From NCBI RefSeq assembly GCF_012277315.1, contig NZ_CP051157.1, forward strand, positions 372,001 to 436,000: a stretch of 64,000 nt of DNA, given 5' to 3'. Of this stretch, positions 27,825 through 36,254 are shown piece after piece (the stretch's first letter is position 1; every line of letters begins with the position of its first letter). This DNA is from Wolbachia endosymbiont of Ctenocephalides felis wCfeJ (GTDB lineage: Bacteria; Pseudomonadota; Alphaproteobacteria; Rickettsiales; Anaplasmataceae). The notes below the pieces were generated by a model, which saw nothing but the letters and a program-made list of their open reading frames with translations, made no database searches and was not told the origin of the DNA. The position numbers and the translations under genes are program-made.

Positions 27825-27863
27825 TTAAACATGAGACGCCAAATACATTGAGTTTTTTGTCAT
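27825..27863 (-). CDS. short ORF of family-S element copy 2 (frameshifted)
   Basis: A 12-codon frame, MTKNSMYLASHV. It starts at the same ATG as the 38-codon ORF of copies 3 and 4, but a homopolymer of six instead of seven A bases after the second codon shifts the frame and ends it early. This is either a decayed ORF or evidence that the peptide is not what is selected. Confidence 0.25.
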   Translation of the reverse strand: MTKNSMYLASHV

Positions 27864-27905
27864 TTTATCTGCACAGACTGAAGATAAATAAATAGCTTCA
27901 GCCGT

Positions 27906-27934
27906 ATGATAAGTAGACTTTTTGGAAACGTCAA
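27906..27934 (-). promoter_or_regulatory. promoter of family-S element copy 2
   Basis: Minus strand: TTGACG (27929-27934), 17-base spacer, TATCAT (27906-27911). It is followed by the hairpin GCTGAAG...CTTCAGT. Confidence 0.7.
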
Positions 27935-28053
27935 GTGGTTTTTTGTTTCTGATTGCTGTGATGTTTAATGCGTTGTTGGTTCGTTGTTTGAGAAGTTTAT
28001 TGACTTTCAACACGCTTTGGTCTATACAACTTTAATACCTTAAACTACCGGAC

Positions 28054-29226
28054 ATGCCTGACTTAAAGACAATGATGTTAAATTTTGGCCCCCAACACCC
28101 GGCTGCACATGGGGTGTTGCGTCTTGTATTGGAGATGGATGGTGAAGTAATCGAAAGGGCTGATCCTCATATTGGGCTTCTGCACCGTGGTACTGAAAAA
28201 TTAATAGAGCATAAAACGTATCTTCAAGCCTTGCCTTATTTTGATCGCCTTGACTACGTATCACCAATGTCACAAGAGCATGCATATTCGCTATGTGTAG
28301 AGAAGTTGTTGCAATGCGAAGTGCCGATAAGGGCAAAATATTTGCGTGTTCTGTTCTGTGAATTAACAAGAATACTCAACCATCTACTCAATATCTCCTC
28401 TCAAGCACTTGATGTTGGGGCAATGACTCCTCTTTTATGGCTTTTTGAAGAAAGGGAAAAAATACTGGAATTTTATGAAAGGGCTTCAGGAGCAAGGTTT
28501 CACGCGGCTTACATCAGACCAGGTGGGGTCGCAGCAGATGTTCCAGAAGGTTTAATTGAAGATATTGCAAAGTTTATAGAGCAGTTTCCAAAATATATAG
28601 ACGATGTTGACGAGCTTTTGACAGAAAATAGAATCTGGAAACAACGTACTGTAGAAATCAGTGAAATATCAATTAAACAGGCTCTTGATTGGGGTTTTAG
28701 TGGTCCAATGTTGCGTGCTGCTGGGCTTGCTTGGGATTTGCGAAAGAGCCAGCCATATGAAATATATGACCAACTAGATTTTGATATACCGATCGGTCAA
28801 AATGGTGATTGTTATGACCGTTATTTAGTGAGAATGGAAGAGATTAGGCAGTCCATCAATTTGGTAAAGCAGTGTATAGAAAAAGTGCCTAAAGGGCCAA
28901 TAAAAACTGAAGACAGGAAGATTTCTCCACCGCCAAGAACAGAGATGAAAAGGTCTATGGAGGCCCTAATTCACCATTTTAAGCTTTATTCAGAAGGATA
29001 TCATGTGCCGAAAGGCGAGGCGTATGCTGCAGTTGAGGCACCGAAAGGTGAGTTTGGTGTATATATAGTTTCAGATGGTACCAATAGGCCCTACAGATGC
29101 CGAATAAGAGCACCTGGCTTTCCACATTTGCAAGCCTTAGATTTTATGGCAAAAGGACATATGCTTGCTGACATCGCAGCAATTATTGGCTCACTCGATA
29201 TAGTTTTTGGTGAAATTGATAGATAA
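28054..29226 (+). CDS. nuoD: NADH-quinone oxidoreductase subunit D
   Basis: NuoD (49-kDa subunit) lines the quinone site of complex I on its peripheral arm. The 390-residue protein has the N-terminal [20 protein letters not shown] and [20 protein letters not shown], and the C-terminal end [10 protein letters not shown] typical for the family. Length is standard. The other nuo genes around are not adjacent here: upstream lies repeat sequence and downstream is convergent virB9, so nuoD is separated from the rest of the nuo genes, a common state in Wolbachia. Confidence 0.97.
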   Translation: MPDLKTMMLNFGPQHPAAHGVLRLVLEMDGEVIERADPHIGLLHRGTEKLIEHKTYLQALPYFDRLDYVSPMSQEHAYSLCVEKLLQCEVPIRAKYLRVLFCELTRILNHLLNISSQALDVGAMTPLLWLFEEREKILEFYERASGARFHAAYIRPGGVAADVPEGLIEDIAKFIEQFPKYIDDVDELLTENRIWKQRTVEISEISIKQALDWGFSGPMLRAAGLAWDLRKSQPYEIYDQLDFDIPIGQNGDCYDRYLVRMEEIRQSINLVKQCIEKVPKGPIKTEDRKISPPPRTEMKRSMEALIHHFKLYSEGYHVPKGEAYAAVEAPKGEFGVYIVSDGTNRPYRCRIRAPGFPHLQALDFMAKGHMLADIAAIIGSLDIVFGEIDR

Positions 29227-29348
29227 CTTTTCAGTTATAGCCAACTGCAAATAGGGCTAATCTTTTGATCATTATGGCTGGGATTGTTTTTTACCACTTT
29301 TCATCTGAACAGATAAAAACCTTATACCTGCACATGTACTTGCTTTTA

Positions 29349-30134
29349 TCACTTACCCTTTTTAAAAGGCATGTTTTCATTAAACAAGCAAACTGTACTT
29401 GATCCGTTTCTTAAAGTAAACACAGAGCCAACTTTTTCGATGATAAGATAATCATCAACTGTACGGAAATTTATTAGAGATTCATACCCTGCAGAATCAA
29501 CCATAAAGACCGCTGGAAAGTTAGAATTTTCCTTATTAAATTGTAAGTATGTAAATTTTCCGTCATCAAAGACTTTGGTAGGTATAATTGACTCGCTGCC
29601 CTTAATATGTGAAATAGAGTAATTAAAATTTAGACCTTTCTTTGCAACCTCAAGATCGTTTATATCAGGAATAGTGGTGGGGCTGTTTTGTGCAAGAATG
29701 TCACCGTTATCGGTTGCGTAGATTTCGTCGCTGTTAAACAGAGGATAAAGAAACCTTACTTCGTATGCTAACCTTGGGTCATCCAGTCCAGTTGCTTCCT
29801 CAGCATGAAGTTCAAAGTAATAAACTCTTTTATTAGTAATTATAGTTGCATTAGTGTCAGCAATATCATCTATAGGCTTGATAAATAACCTGTTGCCTTG
29901 GGGAGTAAGCTGCCAGCCAGTTGGATCACCCATTGAAAGGTTTTGTATTACTTCACCTGGCTCAAACAATATGCTCGATTGATAACCATAAAAGCCTGTA
30001 TATTTATGTATAGCTTGTGGATTATAATTTATTACTTTTATGTGACTGTCTGCAGCTATTGAACGTGGTTCCTGCTTCGCAAATGCCTCGCCACCATAAA
30101 AAAACAATAGCACAGCAAACAATAAGCTAATCAT
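29349..30134 (-). CDS. virB9: type IV secretion system protein VirB9 (stand-alone copy)
   Basis: VirB9 forms part of the outer-membrane core complex of the T4SS. The 261-residue protein begins with a signal peptide (MISLLFAVLLFFYGGEAFA) and shows the VirB9/CagX layout: IKVINYNPQAIHKYTGFYGY, GEVIQNLSMGDPTGWQLTPQ and LAYEVRFLYPLF, with the C-terminal domain containing YLQFNKEN and FPAVFMVD and a late cysteine. No other vir gene is adjacent, so this is a separate copy rather than part of a virB8-B11 cluster. An upstream ATG at 30155 adds seven residues. Confidence 0.9.
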   Translation of the reverse strand: MISLLFAVLLFFYGGEAFAKQEPRSIAADSHIKVINYNPQAIHKYTGFYGYQSSILFEPGEVIQNLSMGDPTGWQLTPQGNRLFIKPIDDIADTNATIITNKRVYYFELHAEEATGLDDPRLAYEVRFLYPLFNSDEIYATDNGDILAQNSPTTIPDINDLEVAKKGLNFNYSISHIKGSESIIPTKVFDDGKFTYLQFNKENSNFPAVFMVDSAGYESLINFRTVDDYLIIEKVGSVFTLRNGSSTVCLFNENMPFKKGK

Positions 30135-30222
30135 AACATCAAAATTATACACCAACCATTATTTTATCATTGAGAAGCATTAACTGCAACTGCTAAGGCA
30201 TCCGCTCTATTCTTAAATAATT

Positions 30223-31134
30223 CTATATTTCTTCAAACTCATCAATTAAAGTTCTCACGTCTTGCGGTAAATCAGAACGAAATTCCATATATTCCTTACT
30301 CTTTGGGTGATATAATCCTAGTTTATAGGCATGTAATGCTTGTCTATTAAAGGTACAAATAAAATCAGAATGTTTAGCATATTTTGCACTTTTGCTACTA
30401 TTTTTTCCGTAAACCTGATCACCAATAATAGAATGTCCTATGTAACTCATGTGTACTCGAATTTGATGTGTTCTACCTGTATCTAAAGTACATTTGACTA
30501 AGCTCGCTTGCCCTATAATTTTTTGCACCAAATAATGGGTAATTGCTCTTTTTCCTGTGGTTTTCGTTACACACATCACTTCTTTATTGCTACGTTTGGG
30601 GGCAATATTAGTTTTTATTGTTCCTTGCGGATTAGATAATGTTCCCCAGACTACTGCTAGATATTCTCGTCTTATTTTACGATTTGATAGTAATTCAGAC
30701 AAAAAACTATGGGATTCCTCATTTTTTGCAATTACCATTAGTCCGCTGGTGTCTTTATCAAGCCTATGAACAATTCCTGGTCTTACGTGGGTATATGGAA
30801 TTTTACCGAGGTGAGCGACAACTGCATTTAGGAGCGTATCATTGTTTGTTCCAGCACCTGGGTGCACTGTTAATCCACTTTGTTTATTGAGAACTATAAT
30901 ATCCTCATCTTCGTAGATGATATCGAGTTTTATGTTGTGATTAGGCTCAATTGATGTGGATTCGTTATTAGAAGTAAGATGCACCACATATTTCTCACCT
31001 GATTTTACTATGTAATCGTTATTAGTTATAGGCACACCAAGTAATTCCACCTGCCCATTCTGTATCAATCTTTGCGCTTTGCTGCGTGATATGTTGCACT
31101 CTTCAGCTATGTAGGTGTCTAACCTTCTCACCAC
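30223..31134 (-). CDS. rluD: RluA-family 23S rRNA pseudouridine synthase
   Basis: This enzyme converts uridines in 23S rRNA helix 69 (RluD type) or others (RluC type). The 303-residue protein has an N-terminal S4 RNA-binding domain (RRLDTYIAEECNISRSKAQR, about 2-55) and the catalytic RluA domain with H123-RLD126-KDTSGLM carrying the catalytic aspartate, followed by VWGTL and TGRTHQIRVHM. S4 plus catalytic domain and the length suit RluD best, but RluC is not excluded. Confidence 0.88.
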   Translation of the reverse strand: MVRRLDTYIAEECNISRSKAQRLIQNGQVELLGVPITNNDYIVKSGEKYVVHLTSNNESTSIEPNHNIKLDIIYEDEDIIVLNKQSGLTVHPGAGTNNDTLLNAVVAHLGKIPYTHVRPGIVHRLDKDTSGLMVIAKNEESHSFLSELLSNRKIRREYLAVVWGTLSNPQGTIKTNIAPKRSNKEVMCVTKTTGKRAITHYLVQKIIGQASLVKCTLDTGRTHQIRVHMSYIGHSIIGDQVYGKNSSKSAKYAKHSDFICTFNRQALHAYKLGLYHPKSKEYMEFRSDLPQDVRTLIDEFEEI

Positions 31135-31164
31135 TGTTGATATGCAAGGTTATATCTATAGTAA

Positions 31165-33000
31165 CTACCCTACACAAGCTGCTCCAAATGCTGCTTGAAT
31201 ATCTGGATCTATGAAATCAACTTCTGTACTAGGAAGGTCACCTTGTTTTTCAATATAGCAAATTGTCCGAGAACCATCTTTCCAGTGGATTATTATCTTG
31301 TTGTCAAGATTCCGCAACGTTGCCTTTTCTCCCAGTTTAATGGACTCTAATACGTAATATAAAAATTCACTTGGTTTGCCGTTGATTTCTTTTTTCCACT
31401 CCTTTATTTCTTTTTGTTTAGGGCGCGCTTCCTTAAGGTTTTTTATTTTTTCTCGCTTCTCTTCCATCCTTTCTTCTTTTTCTAGCCGTGCTAGTTCTTC
31501 ATCCAATATTTCTTCTTCATCTCGTTGTGAGCCATTAGAGGTGGGGCTGCTAGTTTCAGAACTGACGCCACTATCAAGTTCTTTTGGTTGAGCTTGTTTG
31601 TTTTTTGCCTCCTCTAAAGATTTCTTTAATTCTTGTATTTCCTTTTCTAGATCACATAACCTTTCTAGAAGTTGATTATAACCTCCGTCAACATCCCGAG
31701 AATTCTCATTATCACCTTCTGCCTGATTATTGCCACTTTCATGTTCATTTTGATCAGATTGCGTTGTATCAAAATAGGGTATACCAAATTTCCCAAGTTT
31801 TAAGCTTTTTACCTTATTTTTCACTGTCTCCATAGTATCATTAAAAGTTTTAATAGCACTTTGCAGCTTAGAAAAAGTACCTTTAATATCTAGTGAATTT
31901 GCTTTCTTTGTCAATTCTTTAGTGTCGTTTAAAACTTTTGAAATTTCTGCATGTAGCCAATCTAAATCTTTTTTGATATCCTCTCTAATCTCTTTGAGAT
32001 GATTAAGAGCTTCTTGAATCTTTTCATTTGAAGGGTCTAAAAGGTCTTTCTTAAACAACTTATTAGCTTCAGTTAGTTGTTTATCTAGTATTCTACAAAC
32101 ATCATTTTTAAAACCAGTTAAAAACCTTTCAAATAATCTTAACGCTTGTGATTGTAAATCATTCTCCTCCTTACTCTCAAATTTATTTTCCATTACCGAT
32201 ATAACACCACCTTTTCTCCATGGAAGTAGAATATCTGCACTATTGAATTTTTTAACGATATTACATGCATTATTCACTTCATTATTCTTCAAATTTTTAA
32301 TTAATGTTATGAGTGCACTAACAACAGTGATAGCGACCACTGCTGCAATGAAAGTCCATTCTTTCCAACTTCGGATATGGACAAAGCCAAATTTTGCCAA
32401 TGCACCGGCTATAATTAGACTACTCAGTACATATGGTGCAGTGAGCAGAATAATTTTATTTCTGTTCTCTTGTCTTTTGTTTTCCAATGTTTCTCCCTGT
32501 TTTTCGGCAATTGGTAAAACTATAGAAAAATTTTCTTTTTTGTTGCCTATAAGGCTCGTGTCTGGAACAATTTCTATTACTGATGCATTCTGAGCAATCT
32601 CATTTATTCCATCACTTTCTCCACCTCTGATCTTTATATCTATTGAGCTATCACCATTTTTTGATTTCTCATCTTTTATTTCTTGCGTGTGTATATACTT
32701 TATAACAAGAGAGGTTAATAAAATTGTTCCAAGAATAACAGAAGCAAGAGCGTAAGCTGGCATTAATTGCGAATTAAAAATGTCCGTAATATAACTCAGA
32801 TTATTATGGGTTATCATTACTGCTGCAACATACGCCAAAGAAAACTGAATCCAAGTACTTACAGCAACTGTGGGTAGCGTGTTATTTACAGAATATTTCT
32901 TTGTTGCACGCCATGCTTTAGGGAAAAAGCCAATAGCATCATTTATATTACCCACACTGTGAGTTACATTAATACCTGAGAGTGGAGCACCTGAGTTCAT
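31165..33000 (-). CDS. hypothetical membrane protein with coiled coils
   Basis: A 611-residue protein. It opens MNSGAPLSGINVTHSVGNIN, then has two pairs of membrane segments (about residues 48-65 with 80-103, and 188-206 with 214-236) separated by a charged stretch. After that come long charged helices (roughly 265-400 and 440-540) with heptad patterns such as LEKEIQELKKSLEEAKNKQA and ELARLEKEERMEEKREKIKN, and a C-terminal small beta part (IHWKDGSRTICYIEKQGD) ending AACVG. I do not recognise a family. The size, the membrane anchors and the coiled coils suggest a bacterium-specific envelope or host-interacting protein. Confidence 0.78.
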   Translation of the reverse strand: MNSGAPLSGINVTHSVGNINDAIGFFPKAWRATKKYSVNNTLPTVAVSTWIQFSLAYVAAVMITHNNLSYITDIFNSQLMPAYALASVILGTILLTSLVIKYIHTQEIKDEKSKNGDSSIDIKIRGGESDGINEIAQNASVIEIVPDTSLIGNKKENFSIVLPIAEKQGETLENKRQENRNKIILLTAPYVLSSLIIAGALAKFGFVHIRSWKEWTFIAAVVAITVVSALITLIKNLKNNEVNNACNIVKKFNSADILLPWRKGGVISVMENKFESKEENDLQSQALRLFERFLTGFKNDVCRILDKQLTEANKLFKKDLLDPSNEKIQEALNHLKEIREDIKKDLDWLHAEISKVLNDTKELTKKANSLDIKGTFSKLQSAIKTFNDTMETVKNKVKSLKLGKFGIPYFDTTQSDQNEHESGNNQAEGDNENSRDVDGGYNQLLERLCDLEKEIQELKKSLEEAKNKQAQPKELDSGVSSETSSPTSNGSQRDEEEILDEELARLEKEERMEEKREKIKNLKEARPKQKEIKEWKKEINGKPSEFLYYVLESIKLGEKATLRNLDNKIIIHWKDGSRTICYIEKQGDLPSTEVDFIDPDIQAAFGAACVG

Positions 33001-33061
33001 AAACTTCCTTATATCTTAACTAAATTAATTATATATTAATAACACTTTAAAAGCAAGCTTT

Positions 33062-35164
33062 TTAACTTAAAGTCGCATGCCAAGGCCTGTTGGAGCGCAC
33101 TTTACTAATCTTTATGTCACTATTTGTTAACCAAACAGAATATGTGCCATACGTTTTTAAATCGGCGTATTTGATAGTTTTAGTATTACAGGATGGATAG
33201 TCGAATTTGCTTAATTGAATTATTAAGTCAACTCTGTCACAACTTTCTACAACCCCTTCTTTTTTATAAGCTAGTAACACTGATTTGTTATTCCCTTTAT
33301 TATATATGCATCCATAATCGCTACACTTTAGTTTTTTATTTGAATTATTGTATTTGGTATGATTCAAAACTTGATTCTGTCCGTTTTGCCTTGCCCACGT
33401 TTTGATAACAAAGTTTCTATTTTTTCTAGTGAGAGAATATAGTAAGTTGTCACTCTCCTTTATGGCAACATTATTAGTGCTGACTAGAATATCGGGAGTT
33501 CTATACATAGCACCGCAGAAAATGCCCAACGTGATAAAAAAAATTCCAAAGAAGCGCCAAGTTCTCTCCCACAAGCACAGCCACAACAATCCAAGTGTTA
33601 TGATAATAATTGATGAAGCAGGAAAAGTGCGAATAGGAATAACCAAATACCGAAGACTGGCGATTGTATTTGTCATATACAAAACACCGTCAATTGGACG
33701 TTCTATAAATGGCACTATAATCCACTCAATGCCTAAAGGAATCAATAGAACATAGATTATTCCAAGTGGAATAATAATCAATGTTACTATCGGTATAGCA
33801 ACTAAATTTGTGATAATGCTGCTGATTGAAAGATAGTTAAAATTGTATATTGTGTATGGAACAGTTGCTAGACTTGCTATCACTGAGCTGATCATTATCG
33901 ACACAAAATACTTCATTATTTTTATTTTAAGCAGCTTATTAGCATTAATCTGATAACTGGCAACCAGTGCCAAAACGGCAGAAAATGACATTTGAAAGCC
34001 GGGCTTTAAAATCGCTTCTGGTTCTACTATAAGTATCATTGAAGCAGCAAACGCAATTGCTATTAATCCCCGATATTTCCTCTCTATTATTATTGCAACA
34101 AGTACCAAAATCACCATAATGTACGCACGCTGAGCGGAGATTTGCATACCGGTGACCAGCAGATAAAATGTGGTTGGCAAAATGGTGAAAAATGCAGATA
34201 TTTTCTTGGTATTGTACTTAAGAGTTAAAGTTTCAGACATTGCAAATAAATTACGAAACACTATAAAAAACAGGCCAGCAACAAATGATAAGTGCAGACC
34301 AGATATAGCAAACAAATGTGCTATGCCTGAATCTCGTATTGCATCCATAGTTTTTTGGTCTATTCCGTCTTTTTTACCGATCAGTAATGCGGAGATTATG
34401 TCTGCATGTGGTTTTTTGATATTTTGCTGCAGGTTTTCATAAATATGTTGACGGAAAGACTCTATATACTCTTGAAATTTTCTTGCTTGAGCCTTTTTGT
34501 GTAAAGCTACTTTGCTCGTTGTAAAGCCTGTAGCACTTATTTTCTGGTAATATGCTATTCTTGCAAAATCATATGCATACTCTGAAGGTGCAATCTTTGG
34601 CGGAAAGAGCTTTGCTGAAAATTTTATTTGATCGCCTATTTCCACGCCTTCTTCCACTTTAGTTCTAACTGATATTCTTATGTTGTCTAAAGTAATGCGA
34701 CCAGCGCATGACGCTGGAATTTGTGTATTTTTTTCTGGATTCACGTGTCTGGGCGCTGGGATAATAGGGGGGAGTTTTTCAACAGATAGCAGAAACTGTC
34801 TATATAAGCCCTTATTGCTAATATCCTTCACTGTGGCAACGATATTTTTTACATACCTCTCTTTATCAAGAATTTGAGTATCAACTAAAGCTGTTCTCAG
34901 CTTGCTGGCTGTAAATCCTATAAGCATTGCAATCAAGGCAATACATAATATTGCGTACCTTTTGTACAGTATTGCAATTAGAATTAGTATAGGTAAAAGC
35001 GAGAGAAAAATAGATGTGGTAAAAACACAGCTTGGTTCAGCACTTACAGAGAAATAAATTAAGATTCCCACACATTGAAAGACAGGAACCCATAGTATCA
35101 AATTGTGTTTTTCATTGTGCAGATTGTTGCGTATATAACTGGCTGTTATATCAAGAAGAGTCAA
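33062..35164 (-). CDS. comEC: ComEC/Rec2-family competence-type membrane protein
   Basis: ComEC forms the inner-membrane DNA channel in transformable bacteria. The protein (about 700 residues) has an N-terminal OB-like region, then the competence core with GISHLF-type sequence (RDSGIAHLFAISGLHLSFVA), VTGMQISAQRAYIMV and many membrane helices. The metallo-beta-lactamase-like domain of larger ComEC proteins is absent. No ATG suits: the open frame runs through the tRNA-fMet gene, so the true start must be below 35247. I placed it at TTG 35164; GTG 35173 is also possible. A palindromic repeat is inserted in frame at 34700-34763. DNA uptake in Wolbachia is unproven. Confidence 0.82.
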   Translation of the reverse strand: MTLLDITASYIRNNLHNEKHNLILWVPVFQCVGILIYFSVSAEPSCVFTTSIFLSLLPILILIAILYKRYAILCIALIAMLIGFTASKLRTALVDTQILDKERYVKNIVATVKDISNKGLYRQFLLSVEKLPPIIPAPRHVNPEKNTQIPASCAGRITLDNIRISVRTKVEEGVEIGDQIKFSAKLFPPKIAPSEYAYDFARIAYYQKISATGFTTSKVALHKKAQARKFQEYIESFRQHIYENLQQNIKKPHADIISALLIGKKDGIDQKTMDAIRDSGIAHLFAISGLHLSFVAGLFFIVFRNLFAMSETLTLKYNTKKISAFFTILPTTFYLLVTGMQISAQRAYIMVILVLVAIIIERKYRGLIAIAFAASMILIVEPEAILKPGFQMSFSAVLALVASYQINANKLLKIKIMKYFVSIMISSVIASLATVPYTIYNFNYLSISSIITNLVAIPIVTLIIIPLGIIYVLLIPLGIEWIIVPFIERPIDGVLYMTNTIASLRYLVIPIRTFPASSIIIITLGLLWLCLWERTWRFFGIFFITLGIFCGAMYRTPDILVSTNNVAIKESDNLLYSLTRKNRNFVIKTWARQNGQNQVLNHTKYNNSNKKLKCSDYGCIYNKGNNKSVLLAYKKEGVVESCDRVDLIIQLSKFDYPSCNTKTIKYADLKTYGTYSVWLTNSDIKISKVRSNRPWHATLS
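34700..34763. repeat. palindromic repeat inserted in frame in comEC
   Basis: The sequence CCAGCGcatgaCGCTGGAAT (34701-34720), then a T-rich spacer, then the decayed CTGGATTCACGTGTCTGGGCGCTGGGAT-type arm, matches the two-palindrome cassette of the repeat islands. It keeps the comEC frame open and encodes PRHVNPEKNTQIPASCAG between PPIIPA and RITLDNIRIS. Confidence 0.85.
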
Positions 35165-35247
35165 TAAATACACAAAATGTACACAATAGTAGGATTTTAT
35201 TCTTTTATTTCCTATTATTGTATATATAATAACTAAATAAACAACGA

Positions 35248-35321
<74 letters not shown>

Positions 35322-35360
35322 CTTGATCCGGCCGTCATCCAATAGAAACAAAAAAACTAC

Positions 35361-35389
35361 TTGACAAACTCCTCTAACCCCCTTATAAT
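35361..35389 (+). promoter_or_regulatory. consensus sigma70 promoter of family-S copy 3
   Basis: TTGACA (35361-35366), 17-base spacer, TATAAT (35384-35389): both hexamers match the consensus perfectly. Few promoters in such an AT-rich, reduced genome do so. Confidence 0.85.
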
Positions 35390-35430
35390 GAGACTGAAGC
35401 TATTATTTATCTTCAGTCTGTGCAGATTAA

Positions 35431-35547
35431 ATGAGAAAAAAACTTAGCATATTTGGCGTCTCATGTTTAATTTTTCGCACTATGTGCACTGTATGTCTTT
35501 TTAAAACTTCTGGTTTTTTACCTATACAAGCTGAAACGCGCTTATAA
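35431..35547 (+). CDS. short ORF of family-S element copy 3
   Basis: A 38-codon frame starting MRKKLSIFGVSCLIFRTMCT and ending PIQAETRL. The basic start, hydrophobic middle and an IQA-like end resemble a signal or leader peptide, and it has three cysteines. It is identical in copy 4 except two residues. There is no good ribosome binding site, so translation is uncertain. No family is recognised. Confidence 0.35.
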   Translation: MRKKLSIFGVSCLIFRTMCTVCLFKTSGFLPIQAETRL

Positions 35548-35969
35548 GTCGTTTAAGACATCAAAAACGCCAATATCATAAGATAGATAGTGAATAACTA
35601 GCTACTCGGGGTTTCTTTTGCTTTTTTTCTGCTTAGTGAGTTTCTTAAACGTTTATGGCTAAGGTTAAGCTGCATTAAAAAGCAGCTAAGTCGCACTTAT
35701 TAAGCGTTTAGGATAAAAAAACGCCAACATTTCGACACAAAAGTAAATAACTAGCCACCACGGGGTTTCTTTTGCTTTTTTTCTTCATTTGGTAAATTTC
35801 TTAAATATTTATAGCTAAAGCAATTTAAAAGACCAAAAATGCAATAGCTGACCCTGGAGTGGCTTTACTAGCTATGACGGATTGAAGACAAAAGCAAAAT
35901 CTGGATTTAGAAAGGTGATTGATTTAAGATTTCTAAATACTTATCTTTTATATAATTTTCATGTAATAG

Positions 35970-36254
35970 ATGTCCATGCATCCAATCATATACCTACTCA
36001 GCCTGCTACTTAATCTTTACAGCTTCGTTCTCATATGTTGGGTTGTACTGGACTGGCTGATTAAGCTTAATGTAGTCAACGCGTATAATGAGACTGTGAG
36101 TAACATAATGCACACCTTAAACCGGCTCACTTATCCACCACTGAAGGTTATCAGAAGGTATATAAGACCGTTCAATGGATTAGATTTGTCTGTAATGATA
36201 TTGATAATAGCAATACACTTTGTAAAATATACAATTACTTACTACTTTAAGTAG
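35970..36254 (+). CDS. yggT: YggT-family membrane protein
   Basis: A 94-residue protein with two membrane segments (IYLLSLLLNLYSFVLICWVV, about 6-28, and LSVMILIIAIHFVKYTITYY at the end) around the conserved LTYPPLKVIRRYIRPFNGLD. That is the YggT (YCF19) layout; relatives take part in cell division or osmotic tolerance. Its stop codon is followed at once by the ATG of ftsK, so the two are coupled. Confidence 0.9.
   Translation: MSMHPIIYLLSLLLNLYSFVLICWVVLDWLIKLNVVNAYNETVSNIMHTLNRLTYPPLKVIRRYIRPFNGLDLSVMILIIAIHFVKYTITYYFK

Larger units (their letters stand above)
27502..27955 (-). repeat. family-S element, copy 2 (diverged, full length)
   Basis: On the minus strand it has all parts of the longer copies at 35340 and 57575: promoter, 5' hairpin, short ORF, and two successive modules each containing AACGCC, a segment like aataactagc, an A/C-GGGTTTCTTTTGC-type string and aatttcttaa. 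It differs at many sites from those two, so it is an older copy. The internal hairpin is kept with a G-U change (GTTGC...GCAGC). It reads away from nuoD. Confidence 0.8.
35335..35830 (+). repeat. family-S element, copy 3 (full length)
   Basis: This unit of about 490 bases is nearly identical to 57575-58050. Order: promoter (35361-35389), hairpin CTGAAG...CTTCAG (35394-35416), ORF of 38 codons (35431-35547), module A (about 35555-35655), the hairpin AGCTGC(35668-35673)/GCAGCT(35682-35687), and module B (about 35715-35820). Modules A and B are related: both hold AACGCCAA, a segment like aataactagc, CGGGGTTTCTTTTGCTTTTT and aatttcttaa. It begins 14 bases after tRNA-fMet on the same strand. The rest of the space to yggT (35831-35969) shows nothing more. 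Confidence 0.85.

Noticed and set aside
33193-33755. Plus-strand frames across comEC
   Set aside because: Shadows of the minus-strand membrane protein, whose motifs fix the coding strand.
35322-35969. tRNA-linked integration site (att) after tRNA-fMet
   Set aside because: No direct repeat of the tRNA 3' end was found in the following region and no integrase gene is present; the repeated unit there also occurs away from tRNA genes.
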